Shown here piece after piece: positions 8,944 to 15,551 of a stretch of DNA of 64,000 nt. The first letter of the stretch is position 1; each line of letters begins with the position of its first letter. The DNA comes from Kribbella kalugense. GTDB taxonomy: Bacteria > Actinomycetota > Actinomycetes > Propionibacteriales > Kribbellaceae. Under the pieces are notes generated by a model that was not told the DNA's origin, made no database searches, and saw only the letters and a list, made by a program, of their open reading frames with translations. A program made the position numbers and the translations under genes. The stretch spans positions 2,606,971 through 2,670,970 of the forward strand of contig NZ_SODF01000002.1 in the NCBI RefSeq assembly GCF_004365875.1, in the 5' to 3' direction.

Positions 8944-10173
8944 ATGTCCACCTCCAGCGGCTTCACCGAAGCGGGCCTGGGCCGGATGCACGACGTACTC
9001 GCCCGGCATGTCGACTCCGGGAAGATCCCCGGTGTGGTCACCCTGGTCAGCCGGGGCGACGGGGAGCCGCACGTCGAGACGCTCGGGACCATGCGCCACG
9101 ACGGTGACACCCCGATCCAGCGCGACACCATCTTCCGGATGGCGTCGACGTCCAAGCCGGTCTCGATCTCGGCCGCGATGGTGCTGCTCGACGAGTGCAG
9201 GCTGCGGCTGGACGACACCGTCGAGCAGTGGCTCCCCGAGCTCGCCGGCCGTCAGGTGCTCAAGCGGATCGACAGCCAGGTCGACGACACCGTGCCGGCC
9301 AAGCGGCCGATCACGGTCCGGGACGTGCTCACCTCGACGTTCGGGCTCGGCATGGACATGACGATGATCGGTACGCCGATCATGGGCGCGCTGTTCGAGC
9401 AGGGCATCACGCCGAACGGGCCGGTGCCGATGCCGGAGCCGGACGAGTGGATGCGCCGGCTCGGCACCCTCCCGCTGATGTACCAGCCGGGCGAGCGCTG
9501 GCAGTACCAGATCAGCAGCGACCTGGTCGGCGTCCTCGTCTCCCGGGTCACCGGGCAGTCGTACGACGCCTTCCTGCGCGAGCGGATCTTCGAGCCGCTG
9601 GGCATGAAGGACACCGGGTTCTGGGTGCCCGGCGACCAGATCGACCGACTGCCTCCGCTGTACGCACCGGACCCGGCGACCGGCGAGTTCCAGGTGTGGG
9701 ACGAGGCCGAGGGCGGCCGTCACAGCAGCCCGCCGGCGTTCGCGGGTGGTGGCGGTGGACTGAACTCCACCGCTGACGACTACCACGCGTACTTCCGGAT
9801 GCTGCTGAACCACGGCGTACACCAGGGCGAGCGGATCCTGTCCAAGCCGGCCGTCGAGCTGATGACCAGCAACAGCCTCACGCCGGAGGTGCTGGCGGCG
9901 CGCGAGACGCTGGCCCGGGACAACGTGCACATCTCGTTCGGCCAGGGTCAGCAGGGCGGCTGGGGCTTCGGGATGGCGGTCCGCACCTATCGGGGCGACT
10001 ACGCGCCGATCGGCCAGTTCGGCTGGGACGGTGGCGCCGGTACGTCGACGTACGCCGACCCGGTCAACAGAGTCGTCGGAATCGTGCTCACCCAGGTCGG
10101 CACGACCGTGCCGTCCGCGATCCAGCTCGCGAACGACTTCTGGACCACCCTCTACCAGTCACTCGAGGACTGA
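8944..10173 (+). CDS. Serine hydrolase, class C beta-lactamase fold
   Basis: A 409-residue beta-lactamase/esterase-family protein. The SxxK nucleophile motif is STSK in RMASTSKPVSISAAM (about residue 60). The Tyr motif is YQIS in the segment ending SSDLVGVLVSRVTGQ, and GWDGGAGTS near the C-terminus replaces the KTG-like motif. No signal peptide is seen, so it is probably a cytosolic esterase or D-aminopeptidase-like enzyme rather than a true beta-lactamase. An AAGGAG site precedes the ATG, 32 bases after the DUF4097 stop, and a strong hairpin follows the gene. Confidence 0.85.
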   Translation: MSTSSGFTEAGLGRMHDVLARHVDSGKIPGVVTLVSRGDGEPHVETLGTMRHDGDTPIQRDTIFRMASTSKPVSISAAMVLLDECRLRLDDTVEQWLPELAGRQVLKRIDSQVDDTVPAKRPITVRDVLTSTFGLGMDMTMIGTPIMGALFEQGITPNGPVPMPEPDEWMRRLGTLPLMYQPGERWQYQISSDLVGVLVSRVTGQSYDAFLRERIFEPLGMKDTGFWVPGDQIDRLPPLYAPDPATGEFQVWDEAEGGRHSSPPAFAGGGGGLNSTADDYHAYFRMLLNHGVHQGERILSKPAVELMTSNSLTPEVLAARETLARDNVHISFGQGQQGGWGFGMAVRTYRGDYAPIGQFGWDGGAGTSTYADPVNRVVGIVLTQVGTTVPSAIQLANDFWTTLYQSLED

Positions 10174-10178
10174 AAGTT

Positions 10179-10212
10179 GCCGGCCGGGCTGCGTGATCGC
10201 AGCCCGGCCGGC
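10179..10212 (+). terminator. Intrinsic terminator, 15-bp perfect stem
   Basis: GCCGGCCGGGCTGCG pairs perfectly with its complement across a TGAT loop and is followed by GAATTT. It closes the 5.2-10.2 kb gene run and separates it from the 13E12 gene. Confidence 0.8.
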
Positions 10213-10233
10213 GAATTTGCGTCGTGCGTCTAT

Positions 10234-10249
10234 TCGAACATATGATCGA
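10234..10249. promoter_or_regulatory. LexA (SOS) box-like palindrome
   Basis: TCGAAC-ATAT-GATCGA differs at one position from the mycobacterial SOS consensus TCGAAC-N4-GTTCGA. It sits five bases before the ATG at 10254 and overlaps the alternative ATG at 10242. Several 13E12-family genes of M. tuberculosis belong to the LexA regulon, so the site fits the gene it precedes. Confidence 0.6.
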
Positions 10250-10253
10250 ATGC

Positions 10254-11876
10254 ATGAGTGAGTGTCCGATCGATCAGCCGGCCGCGCAGGCCCGGCTGTC
10301 TGTTGTCCCGAGAGCACGGGATGACGACGGTCGCTGGGATGCCGCTTTCTTGGCGCTGGTCGACCGGACGCGCGCTGATGAGCGGCTCGCGGATCGGCAT
10401 GGGTTGCTCGGCAGGTATGTCGAAGCGGACGACCCGGACCGTGGTGCGGGATTGTTCGAGGCGGTCGCGTTTCAGGACACCGCGGAGCTGAACGATTCGG
10501 GCTGGCTGGACCGGCAGGAGTCGATCGGCCGATTGAAGTCCCGGCTGGCGGCGTGGGAGGCCGAGGCAACCGCCGAATACGAGGCTTCGTTGCGCGGTGC
10601 GTCCGCCGACCTTGGTCACCGCTACCCCGAGCCCGGAGACAGGGCGGCGGCGCCGGGGGAGCGTCGCTGGGTGGCAGGGGATCTACGCTCGCCGGCCGAC
10701 GAACTCGCATTGGTGTGGCAAATGAACAAGGGTGCTGCAACAGCCCGCATCCACACCTTCTGCGAACTGGTGCACAACTTTCCGGCGACGCTGGCCGCGC
10801 TGGAAGAGGGCGACCTGACAGAGCGGGCCGCGGTCACGATTGTGCGGGAGTTGTCGGTCCTGGACGATCCGGAGGCGCTGCGTTCGGCCGAGACCGCGGT
10901 GCTCGAGTGGGCCAGGAAACATCCCTTGCAGAAGCTCAAGCGGGAAGCGCAACGGGAGGCGGCGCGGCGTTCACCAGAGGCACGCAGTAAGTCACACGCG
11001 CGGGCGATGGACGAGCGGTCGGTGCGGATTTTCACCACCAGCGACGGCACGGCTGAACTGATCCACACCCAGGATGCACTGGATGCGAGCGCGGTGATGA
11101 CCAGCCTCACCCGCGCCGCGACCTACCGTCGCCGCCACGGTGACTCGCGCACCATGGATCAGTTGCGCGCCGACATCGCTCTGGCCCGCCTCCTGCCCCG
11201 CAGCAAGACTGGTAACCAGGCCGCTGACAAGCCAGCACAGACGCAGCCGACCGACTTGGTCGGTGAGAGCAAGGTTGGCGACGACGCTGCAGACACCGTC
11301 CAAGAGGGGGTCTGGGATCTGCCTGATGAATCTGTCATCGGCGCGGAGGCGAGTGTCGTCATCCATGCGACTGGCGCCGAGATCCGGGCCCTCCTCAACG
11401 GCGAGAACTGCACCGGCGGAGAGGCCGACCACCACGGCCCGATCCCTCAAGAGTCTCTGCGCAAGCACCTCACCCGGGTCCTGGCGCGCAATCTCCTCGG
11501 AGACCTCGGGCGCCCCACTCGGTCCCGCCTCGATATCCGCATCGCCGACGAACCACCGGTCGGCAACTCAGACACCTACACACCCGCTGCGGCCGTCGAT
11601 CGCTTCGTCCGCGTGCGCGATCGCACCTGCCAGTTCCCCGGCTGCAACCGTCCGGCCGAGTTCGCGGATCTCGACCATCGCGTCGCCTTCGGGGACGGCG
11701 GCCGCACCACCACCGAGAATCTCCACTGCCTCTGCCGACATCATCACCGCCTGAAGCACGAAGGCGGATGGACCGTCGCGCCCAACCCCGACGGCACCAC
11801 AACCTGGGCCAGCCCGACCGGCCGTTGCTACCGCACGCCCTCTCCTGAATCTCACGGGCCGCCAGGGGCTGGCTGA
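10254..11876 (+). CDS. 13E12 repeat family protein (DUF222) with HNH nuclease domain
   Basis: A 540-residue protein: a DUF222 helical region over about residues 20-330, then an HNH domain near the C-terminus. The HNH core reads CQFPGCNRP, then DLDHRVAFGDGG, then CRHHHRLKH, carrying the two Cys pairs and catalytic His residues. This is the layout of mycobacterial 13E12 proteins, which are multi-copy and possibly mobile. No ribosome site is evident; starts at 10224, 10242 and 10254 are all in frame, and the last leaves the SOS-like box outside the coding region. It is flanked by a strong upstream terminator and a convergent peptidase gene. Target and biological role are unknown. Confidence 0.82.
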   Translation: MSECPIDQPAAQARLSVVPRARDDDGRWDAAFLALVDRTRADERLADRHGLLGRYVEADDPDRGAGLFEAVAFQDTAELNDSGWLDRQESIGRLKSRLAAWEAEATAEYEASLRGASADLGHRYPEPGDRAAAPGERRWVAGDLRSPADELALVWQMNKGAATARIHTFCELVHNFPATLAALEEGDLTERAAVTIVRELSVLDDPEALRSAETAVLEWARKHPLQKLKREAQREAARRSPEARSKSHARAMDERSVRIFTTSDGTAELIHTQDALDASAVMTSLTRAATYRRRHGDSRTMDQLRADIALARLLPRSKTGNQAADKPAQTQPTDLVGESKVGDDAADTVQEGVWDLPDESVIGAEASVVIHATGAEIRALLNGENCTGGEADHHGPIPQESLRKHLTRVLARNLLGDLGRPTRSRLDIRIADEPPVGNSDTYTPAAAVDRFVRVRDRTCQFPGCNRPAEFADLDHRVAFGDGGRTTTENLHCLCRHHHRLKHEGGWTVAPNPDGTTTWASPTGRCYRTPSPESHGPPGAG

Positions 11877-11921
11877 TCGCCCCGCTCGGGCACCGGCCGG
11901 ATGCTCCTCGGTGGATTCGGA

Positions 11922-13166
11922 TCAGGTGCAACGGCGTACGGCGAGTAAGGCGTACGTGCGAGCGGCACGCAGTACCTCCGAGAGAACCACGTGCTCGTCG
12001 GCCGCATGTGCATAGCGGACGTCACCGGGGCCGTACTGGAGTGTCGGGATGCCGGCTGCAGCGTACTGGCGTAGATCCGACCCGTAGGGCGCTCCCATGA
12101 CCTCTGGCGTCGCACCACCGACGTCGGCCGCCGCGAGGAGAGCGTCCGGGAGCAAGGGGTCGCCTTCGGGTAACAGGCCTGAGGCGAACTCGCCTCCTGG
12201 CCAGCTGACCTCGACCGGGTGTTCGCGGAACCAGTCGTCCTTCGCGCAAGCCTCTGCGATCGCGGTCTCGAAGGCGGCTCGGGCCTCGGCGAGCGGTTCG
12301 CCGAGGCGTACGCCGTACCTGCCCTCGGCAACGAGGTGGTCGGGGACGGTGCTCGCCCAGTCGCCGGCGGCGATGGTGCCGACGGAGAGTGGGTTGGCGA
12401 GGTCGAGGTGAGCGAGCAGCGGATGCGGGTCCCGGTTGCGGGCGAGCTCGAGCTCCTGCAGCGCGGTCTGGATCACGGTGAACTTCTCGATCGCACTCAC
12501 CCCGCGGCTGCGGGTCGAACCGTGCGTCGCCAGCCCCGCCACCTCCAGCCGGAACGTCAGCGAGCCGGCGTTGGCCGGGATCACGGTCCCGGCGGTCGGC
12601 TCCGCGATCAGGCACGCCTCGCCGCGATGACCGCGACGAAGGGTCGCGAACGCGCCGAGCCCGCCGTCCTCCTCACCGATCACCGAGTGGACGGCCAGCG
12701 GCTTGCGCAACCGGATGCCTGCGGCAACAATCGCGGCCACAGCACCGAGGATCGCTGCGACGCCGCCCTTCATGTCGCAGGTCCCGCGGCCCCACATCAC
12801 GCCGTCCTCGATCCGCCCGTCGAAGGCGTCGCCCGGCACCACATCCACGTGCCCGTTGAGAATCAGCCCCGGCGTCCCGTCTCCACCCAGTACGCCGACG
12901 CAGCCCCAAGCCTCGGCCCGCTCGACCTCCATGCCGGGGAACTCGGGGTCGGCTCGGAGCCCGTCCAGCTCCAACTGCCAGTGGTCAACCGAGGCCCCTA
13001 ACGCAGCCAGCCGTCGTGCACACCACGCCTGTACGTCGCTCTCCGCCGCGGTCCCGTCCACACTCGGAATCCGGACCAGCTCCAGCAGGTCGGCAACAAT
13101 CCGGTCGTCGTCGATCGCCGCCAGGACGGCCCGCTCCACCTCACTCAGCATGCGCACATCATGCAT
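11922..13166 (-). CDS. M20-family metallopeptidase/deacylase (ArgE/DapE-like)
   Basis: A co-catalytic zinc hydrolase of about 414 residues. NGHVDVVPGD gives the first metal His and catalytic Asp, GTCDMKGG the bridging Asp, and GEEDGGLGAF the catalytic Glu pair. The dimerisation domain follows, and the last metal His is in YAHAADEHV. Members release amino acids from N-acyl substrates or small peptides; the exact substrate is not readable. It is the last gene of the aspS2 operon and overlaps the kinase gene by 8 bases from this ATG; starts at 13157 (GTG) or 13151 (ATG) are alternatives. Its position under Asp-responsive control raises the idea of an N-acyl-aspartate or dipeptide substrate, which is inference. 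Confidence 0.85.
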   Translation of the reverse strand: MHDVRMLSEVERAVLAAIDDDRIVADLLELVRIPSVDGTAAESDVQAWCARRLAALGASVDHWQLELDGLRADPEFPGMEVERAEAWGCVGVLGGDGTPGLILNGHVDVVPGDAFDGRIEDGVMWGRGTCDMKGGVAAILGAVAAIVAAGIRLRKPLAVHSVIGEEDGGLGAFATLRRGHRGEACLIAEPTAGTVIPANAGSLTFRLEVAGLATHGSTRSRGVSAIEKFTVIQTALQELELARNRDPHPLLAHLDLANPLSVGTIAAGDWASTVPDHLVAEGRYGVRLGEPLAEARAAFETAIAEACAKDDWFREHPVEVSWPGGEFASGLLPEGDPLLPDALLAAADVGGATPEVMGAPYGSDLRQYAAAGIPTLQYGPGDVRYAHAADEHVVLSEVLRAARTYALLAVRRCT

Positions 13167-14019
13167 CCAGCAGCTCGAGCACCCGCCGAGCGCCGTACTC
13201 GATCAACTCCGCCGACCCCGTCCGGTCGTGCACGAACTCGGCGATACTCACGTACGCCGCCCCCGCGCACAACGCGACCGCCGCCCGTCCGCCGGCCCGC
13301 AGCGCGGCCTCCACGAACAGCTCGTCCACGCCGGGCGCTGCGCCGTCGCGCGCCGCCGAGGTCGCCAGCGAGACGTAGTCATACGCCCGGGAACCACCAC
13401 CCGCGGCCTCGATGTCGACGATTCCGGCCACCGACCCGTCGTCGACGATCACGTTGCCGAGGTTGAGGTCGCCGTGGACCAGGTCGTCGTCCGGCAGTTC
13501 CACGTCACGGTACGGCCGGCACAACTCTTCGTACCGCCGCAGTAGCTCGACAGTCTCCCCGTCGTACCGGCTGACTCGCTCCCACACCCCGTCCCAGCCC
13601 TCCAGGACCACGCCGCGCGACCACGCCGACCAGCTGATCCCAGGCTCCGGCACGAGGCCACGCTGCAACTCGCACGCAGCGATCAGCTCCCGCGCGAGAC
13701 CGGCGTCGACAACGGAGTAGTCGCGGATCGGCTCGCCACGCACGAACTCCTGCAACTGGTACGGCGACCCCGCCGCGGTCGTGCCCACGTGAAGCCAAGC
13801 AGGCGTCGGATAGCCGACCGCACGAGCCCGCTCAACGAGCTCAGCCGCCCGCTTGACCCGCTGCGTCCAGTCCGGGTTGTTCGTCCATTTGAGGACGACG
13901 CCGCCGGTCAGCTCGAAGGCGCCGGACTGGAAGCCACCGGTCAGTTGCCGCACGAGCCGATAATCGGTGCCTAGGGCAACGTTTAGCTCGGCGACAACCG
14001 ACTCGGTGGTCTCCATCAT
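13159..14019 (-). CDS. APH-family phosphotransferase in the aspS2 operon
   Basis: A 286-residue kinase-fold protein. HGDLNLGNVIV is the catalytic loop (Brenner motif) and DIEAAGGGSRAYDYVSL the metal-binding segment; the N-lobe has LTGGFQSGAFEL as nucleotide loop. Its start codon shares one base with the aspS2 stop, so translation is coupled to the synthetase gene. It is distantly similar in design to the kinase at 4348-5190. Whether it modifies an antibiotic, a nucleoside or a metabolite is not visible. Confidence 0.83.
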   Translation of the reverse strand: MMETTESVVAELNVALGTDYRLVRQLTGGFQSGAFELTGGVVLKWTNNPDWTQRVKRAAELVERARAVGYPTPAWLHVGTTAAGSPYQLQEFVRGEPIRDYSVVDAGLARELIAACELQRGLVPEPGISWSAWSRGVVLEGWDGVWERVSRYDGETVELLRRYEELCRPYRDVELPDDDLVHGDLNLGNVIVDDGSVAGIVDIEAAGGGSRAYDYVSLATSAARDGAAPGVDELFVEAALRAGGRAAVALCAGAAYVSIAEFVHDRTGSAELIEYGARRVLELLDA

Positions 14020-15302
14020 CAGGGGGCGAGGCGGTGCAGGTCGCGCGGGAACAGCGTGACCTCGCGGACATTCTCCGCACCGGTCAGCCGGGCCACGAAC
14101 CGCTCCAGCCCGATCGCGAACCCGCCGTGCGGCGGCATCCCGTGCTTGAACGCCTGCAGATACGAGCTGTACGCCGGAGCGTCCGCCGACTCACCCCGCG
14201 CTGCCAAAGCCGCGACGTAGTCGGAGTACCGATGCAGACGCTGCCCGCCGGTCACCAGCTCCATCCCGCGGAAGAGCAGGTCGAACGAGTTCGACCACCG
14301 CGGGTCCGACGGCTGCGGATGCGTGTAGAACGGTCGCTTCACCATCGGGTAGCCCTCGACGGCGACAAATGCGCTGCCGTGCTCGTGCAGCGCCCATTCA
14401 CCGACAGCACGCTCGTCCGCCGGCGCCAGGTCCGGCTCGTCCGGGTTCGCTCCCGCGATCTTGAGTGCCTCGCTGAAGTGCACCACCGGCACGTCCACCG
14501 GGATCTCCGGCAACTCGATCCCGAGCCGCTCGAGCGCCGACGAAGCACGCGAGCCCACCGCTGACAGCATCCCGTCGATGGCAGTCCGCAGTACCGCGAG
14601 GACGTCGCGGTGGTCGGTGATGAAGCCGAACTCCGCGTCCAGCGACACATACTCGGCCAGGTGCCGGACCGTGTCGTGCGGCTCGGCCCGGAACACCGGA
14701 CCGACCTCGAAGACCCGCTCGAACACCCCGACCATCTGCTGCTTGTAGAACTGCGGCGACTGCGCCAGGTACGCCGGCCCGCCGAAGTAGTCCAGCGCGA
14801 ACACGTTCGCCCCGGACTCGGTCGCCGTACCGACGATCTTCGGTGTCTGGATCTCCGTGAATCCCTGACCGTCCAAAGCAGAACGGAATCCGTGCAGAGC
14901 CGCCGCGGCGATCTCCCACCCGGCCCGGACGACCGGGTGCCGGAGAGCGACCGGTGCGTTGTCCAGTACGACGGGAAGCCCGGCGCCGACCGTCGGCCGC
15001 CAGAGCTCGATCGGCGGCGTTGCGGCCGGCTCGGTCAGCGGCTCGATCACCGGGTCGACGATCTCCGCGCCACCCGGCGCCTGCGGGTTGGCGGCGACCG
15101 TACCGGTCACCTGAACAACAGTCTCTTCACCCAGCTCGTCCAACTGGGCCTGAGAGCCCTTGACCACGATCTGGGCCAAGCCGGACCGGTCGCGCAGGAT
15201 CAGGAAACTGACGGCTGCGAGCCGTCGTCTTCGATGCACCCAGCCGGCCACCGTAACGGTCTGGCCTACTGCTGAGGGGATCTCATGGTTGAGAATGCGC
15301 AT
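14019..15302 (-). CDS. aspS2: Archaeal-type aspartyl-tRNA synthetase (AspS2)
   Basis: Class IIb synthetase of 427 residues, much shorter than bacterial AspRS (about 590) because it lacks the bacterial insertion. An OB-fold anticodon-binding domain occupies residues 1-100 (TVTVAGWVHRRRRLAAVSFLILRDRSG). Motif 2 is FRAEPHDTVRHLAEY and motif 3 is GLERFVARLTG. Archaeal-type AspRS enzymes are often non-discriminating (charging tRNA-Asp and tRNA-Asn) and can supply Asp-tRNA-Asn for amidation. The GGAGGTG ribosome site lies eight bases before the ATG and is part of a T-box leader. A second, bacterial AspRS is expected elsewhere in such a genome but is not in this window. Confidence 0.93.
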   Translation of the reverse strand: MRILNHEIPSAVGQTVTVAGWVHRRRRLAAVSFLILRDRSGLAQIVVKGSQAQLDELGEETVVQVTGTVAANPQAPGGAEIVDPVIEPLTEPAATPPIELWRPTVGAGLPVVLDNAPVALRHPVVRAGWEIAAAALHGFRSALDGQGFTEIQTPKIVGTATESGANVFALDYFGGPAYLAQSPQFYKQQMVGVFERVFEVGPVFRAEPHDTVRHLAEYVSLDAEFGFITDHRDVLAVLRTAIDGMLSAVGSRASSALERLGIELPEIPVDVPVVHFSEALKIAGANPDEPDLAPADERAVGEWALHEHGSAFVAVEGYPMVKRPFYTHPQPSDPRWSNSFDLLFRGMELVTGGQRLHRYSDYVAALAARGESADAPAYSSYLQAFKHGMPPHGGFAIGLERFVARLTGAENVREVTLFPRDLHRLAP

Positions 15303-15518
15303 TGCTGTTTCACCTCCAGGTCTGACTCGAACCCCGGAGGTGTGGGCGAAGGGGAATCTCGCGGTGCCACCACACCTTCACCGGATCCGACGGACCCGGC
15401 CTCTGGCCGTGCATTCGCTCGGGAGTGTCTTCGCAACCGCTCCACGCATCGCCTTCTCAGCTACCGGCGACTCTCTCGTGCGTGGTGTACGGCGCTACTC
15501 GGTTCCGTCAGCGCGAAC
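15303..15518 (-). ncRNA. Translational T-box riboswitch, specifier GAC (Asp)
   Basis: Read on the minus strand, every T-box element can be placed. The base helix is TTCGC (15513-15517)/GCGAA (15414-15418), followed by a CTGA/GA kink-turn-like loop. The S-turn AGTA is at 15496-15499. The specifier loop holds GAC (15427-15429) followed by A. Upper helices are 15490-15495/15433-15439 and CCACGCA (15479-15485)/TGCGTGG (15442-15448). The antisequestor is GGTGTGG (15370-15376)/CCACACC (15339-15345), with bulge TGGCACC and inner GCG/CGC. The bulge residue C after TGG fits discriminator G73 of tRNA-Asp. CACCTCC (15336-15342) can instead pair with the ribosome site GGAGGTG (15311-15317), so uncharged tRNA should turn translation on. 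No terminator U-run exists, as in actinobacterial translational T-boxes. Confidence 0.85.
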
Positions 15519-15524
15519 AAGACC

Positions 15525-15530
15525 AGGATA
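15525..15530 (-). promoter_or_regulatory. Candidate -10 element of the T-box transcript
   Basis: TATCCT lies seven bases before the first base pair of T-box stem I, which would put the 5' end of the RNA at about 15518. The -35 region (TGAAAA with an 18-base spacer) is weak and overlaps the end of the upstream sigma-factor gene. Confidence 0.5.
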
Positions 15531-15551
15531 AGGGACCCGGCAAGCCCGTTT

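Noticed and set aside
7873..9930. Long minus-strand open frame opposite the DUF4097 and hydrolase genes
   Set aside because: It is a high-GC shadow frame: low-complexity Arg/His/Asp-rich translation, no motif, and opposite genes with clear families and ribosome sites.
8944..10173. Secreted beta-lactamase resistance gene
   Set aside because: No signal peptide and no clear KTG motif; the fold is shared by many esterases and peptidases.
15311..15345. T-arm-like sequence GGGGTTCGAGTC in the aspS2 leader, suggesting a tRNA gene
   Set aside because: No acceptor or anticodon arm can be built around it. It belongs to the sequestor region of the T-box.
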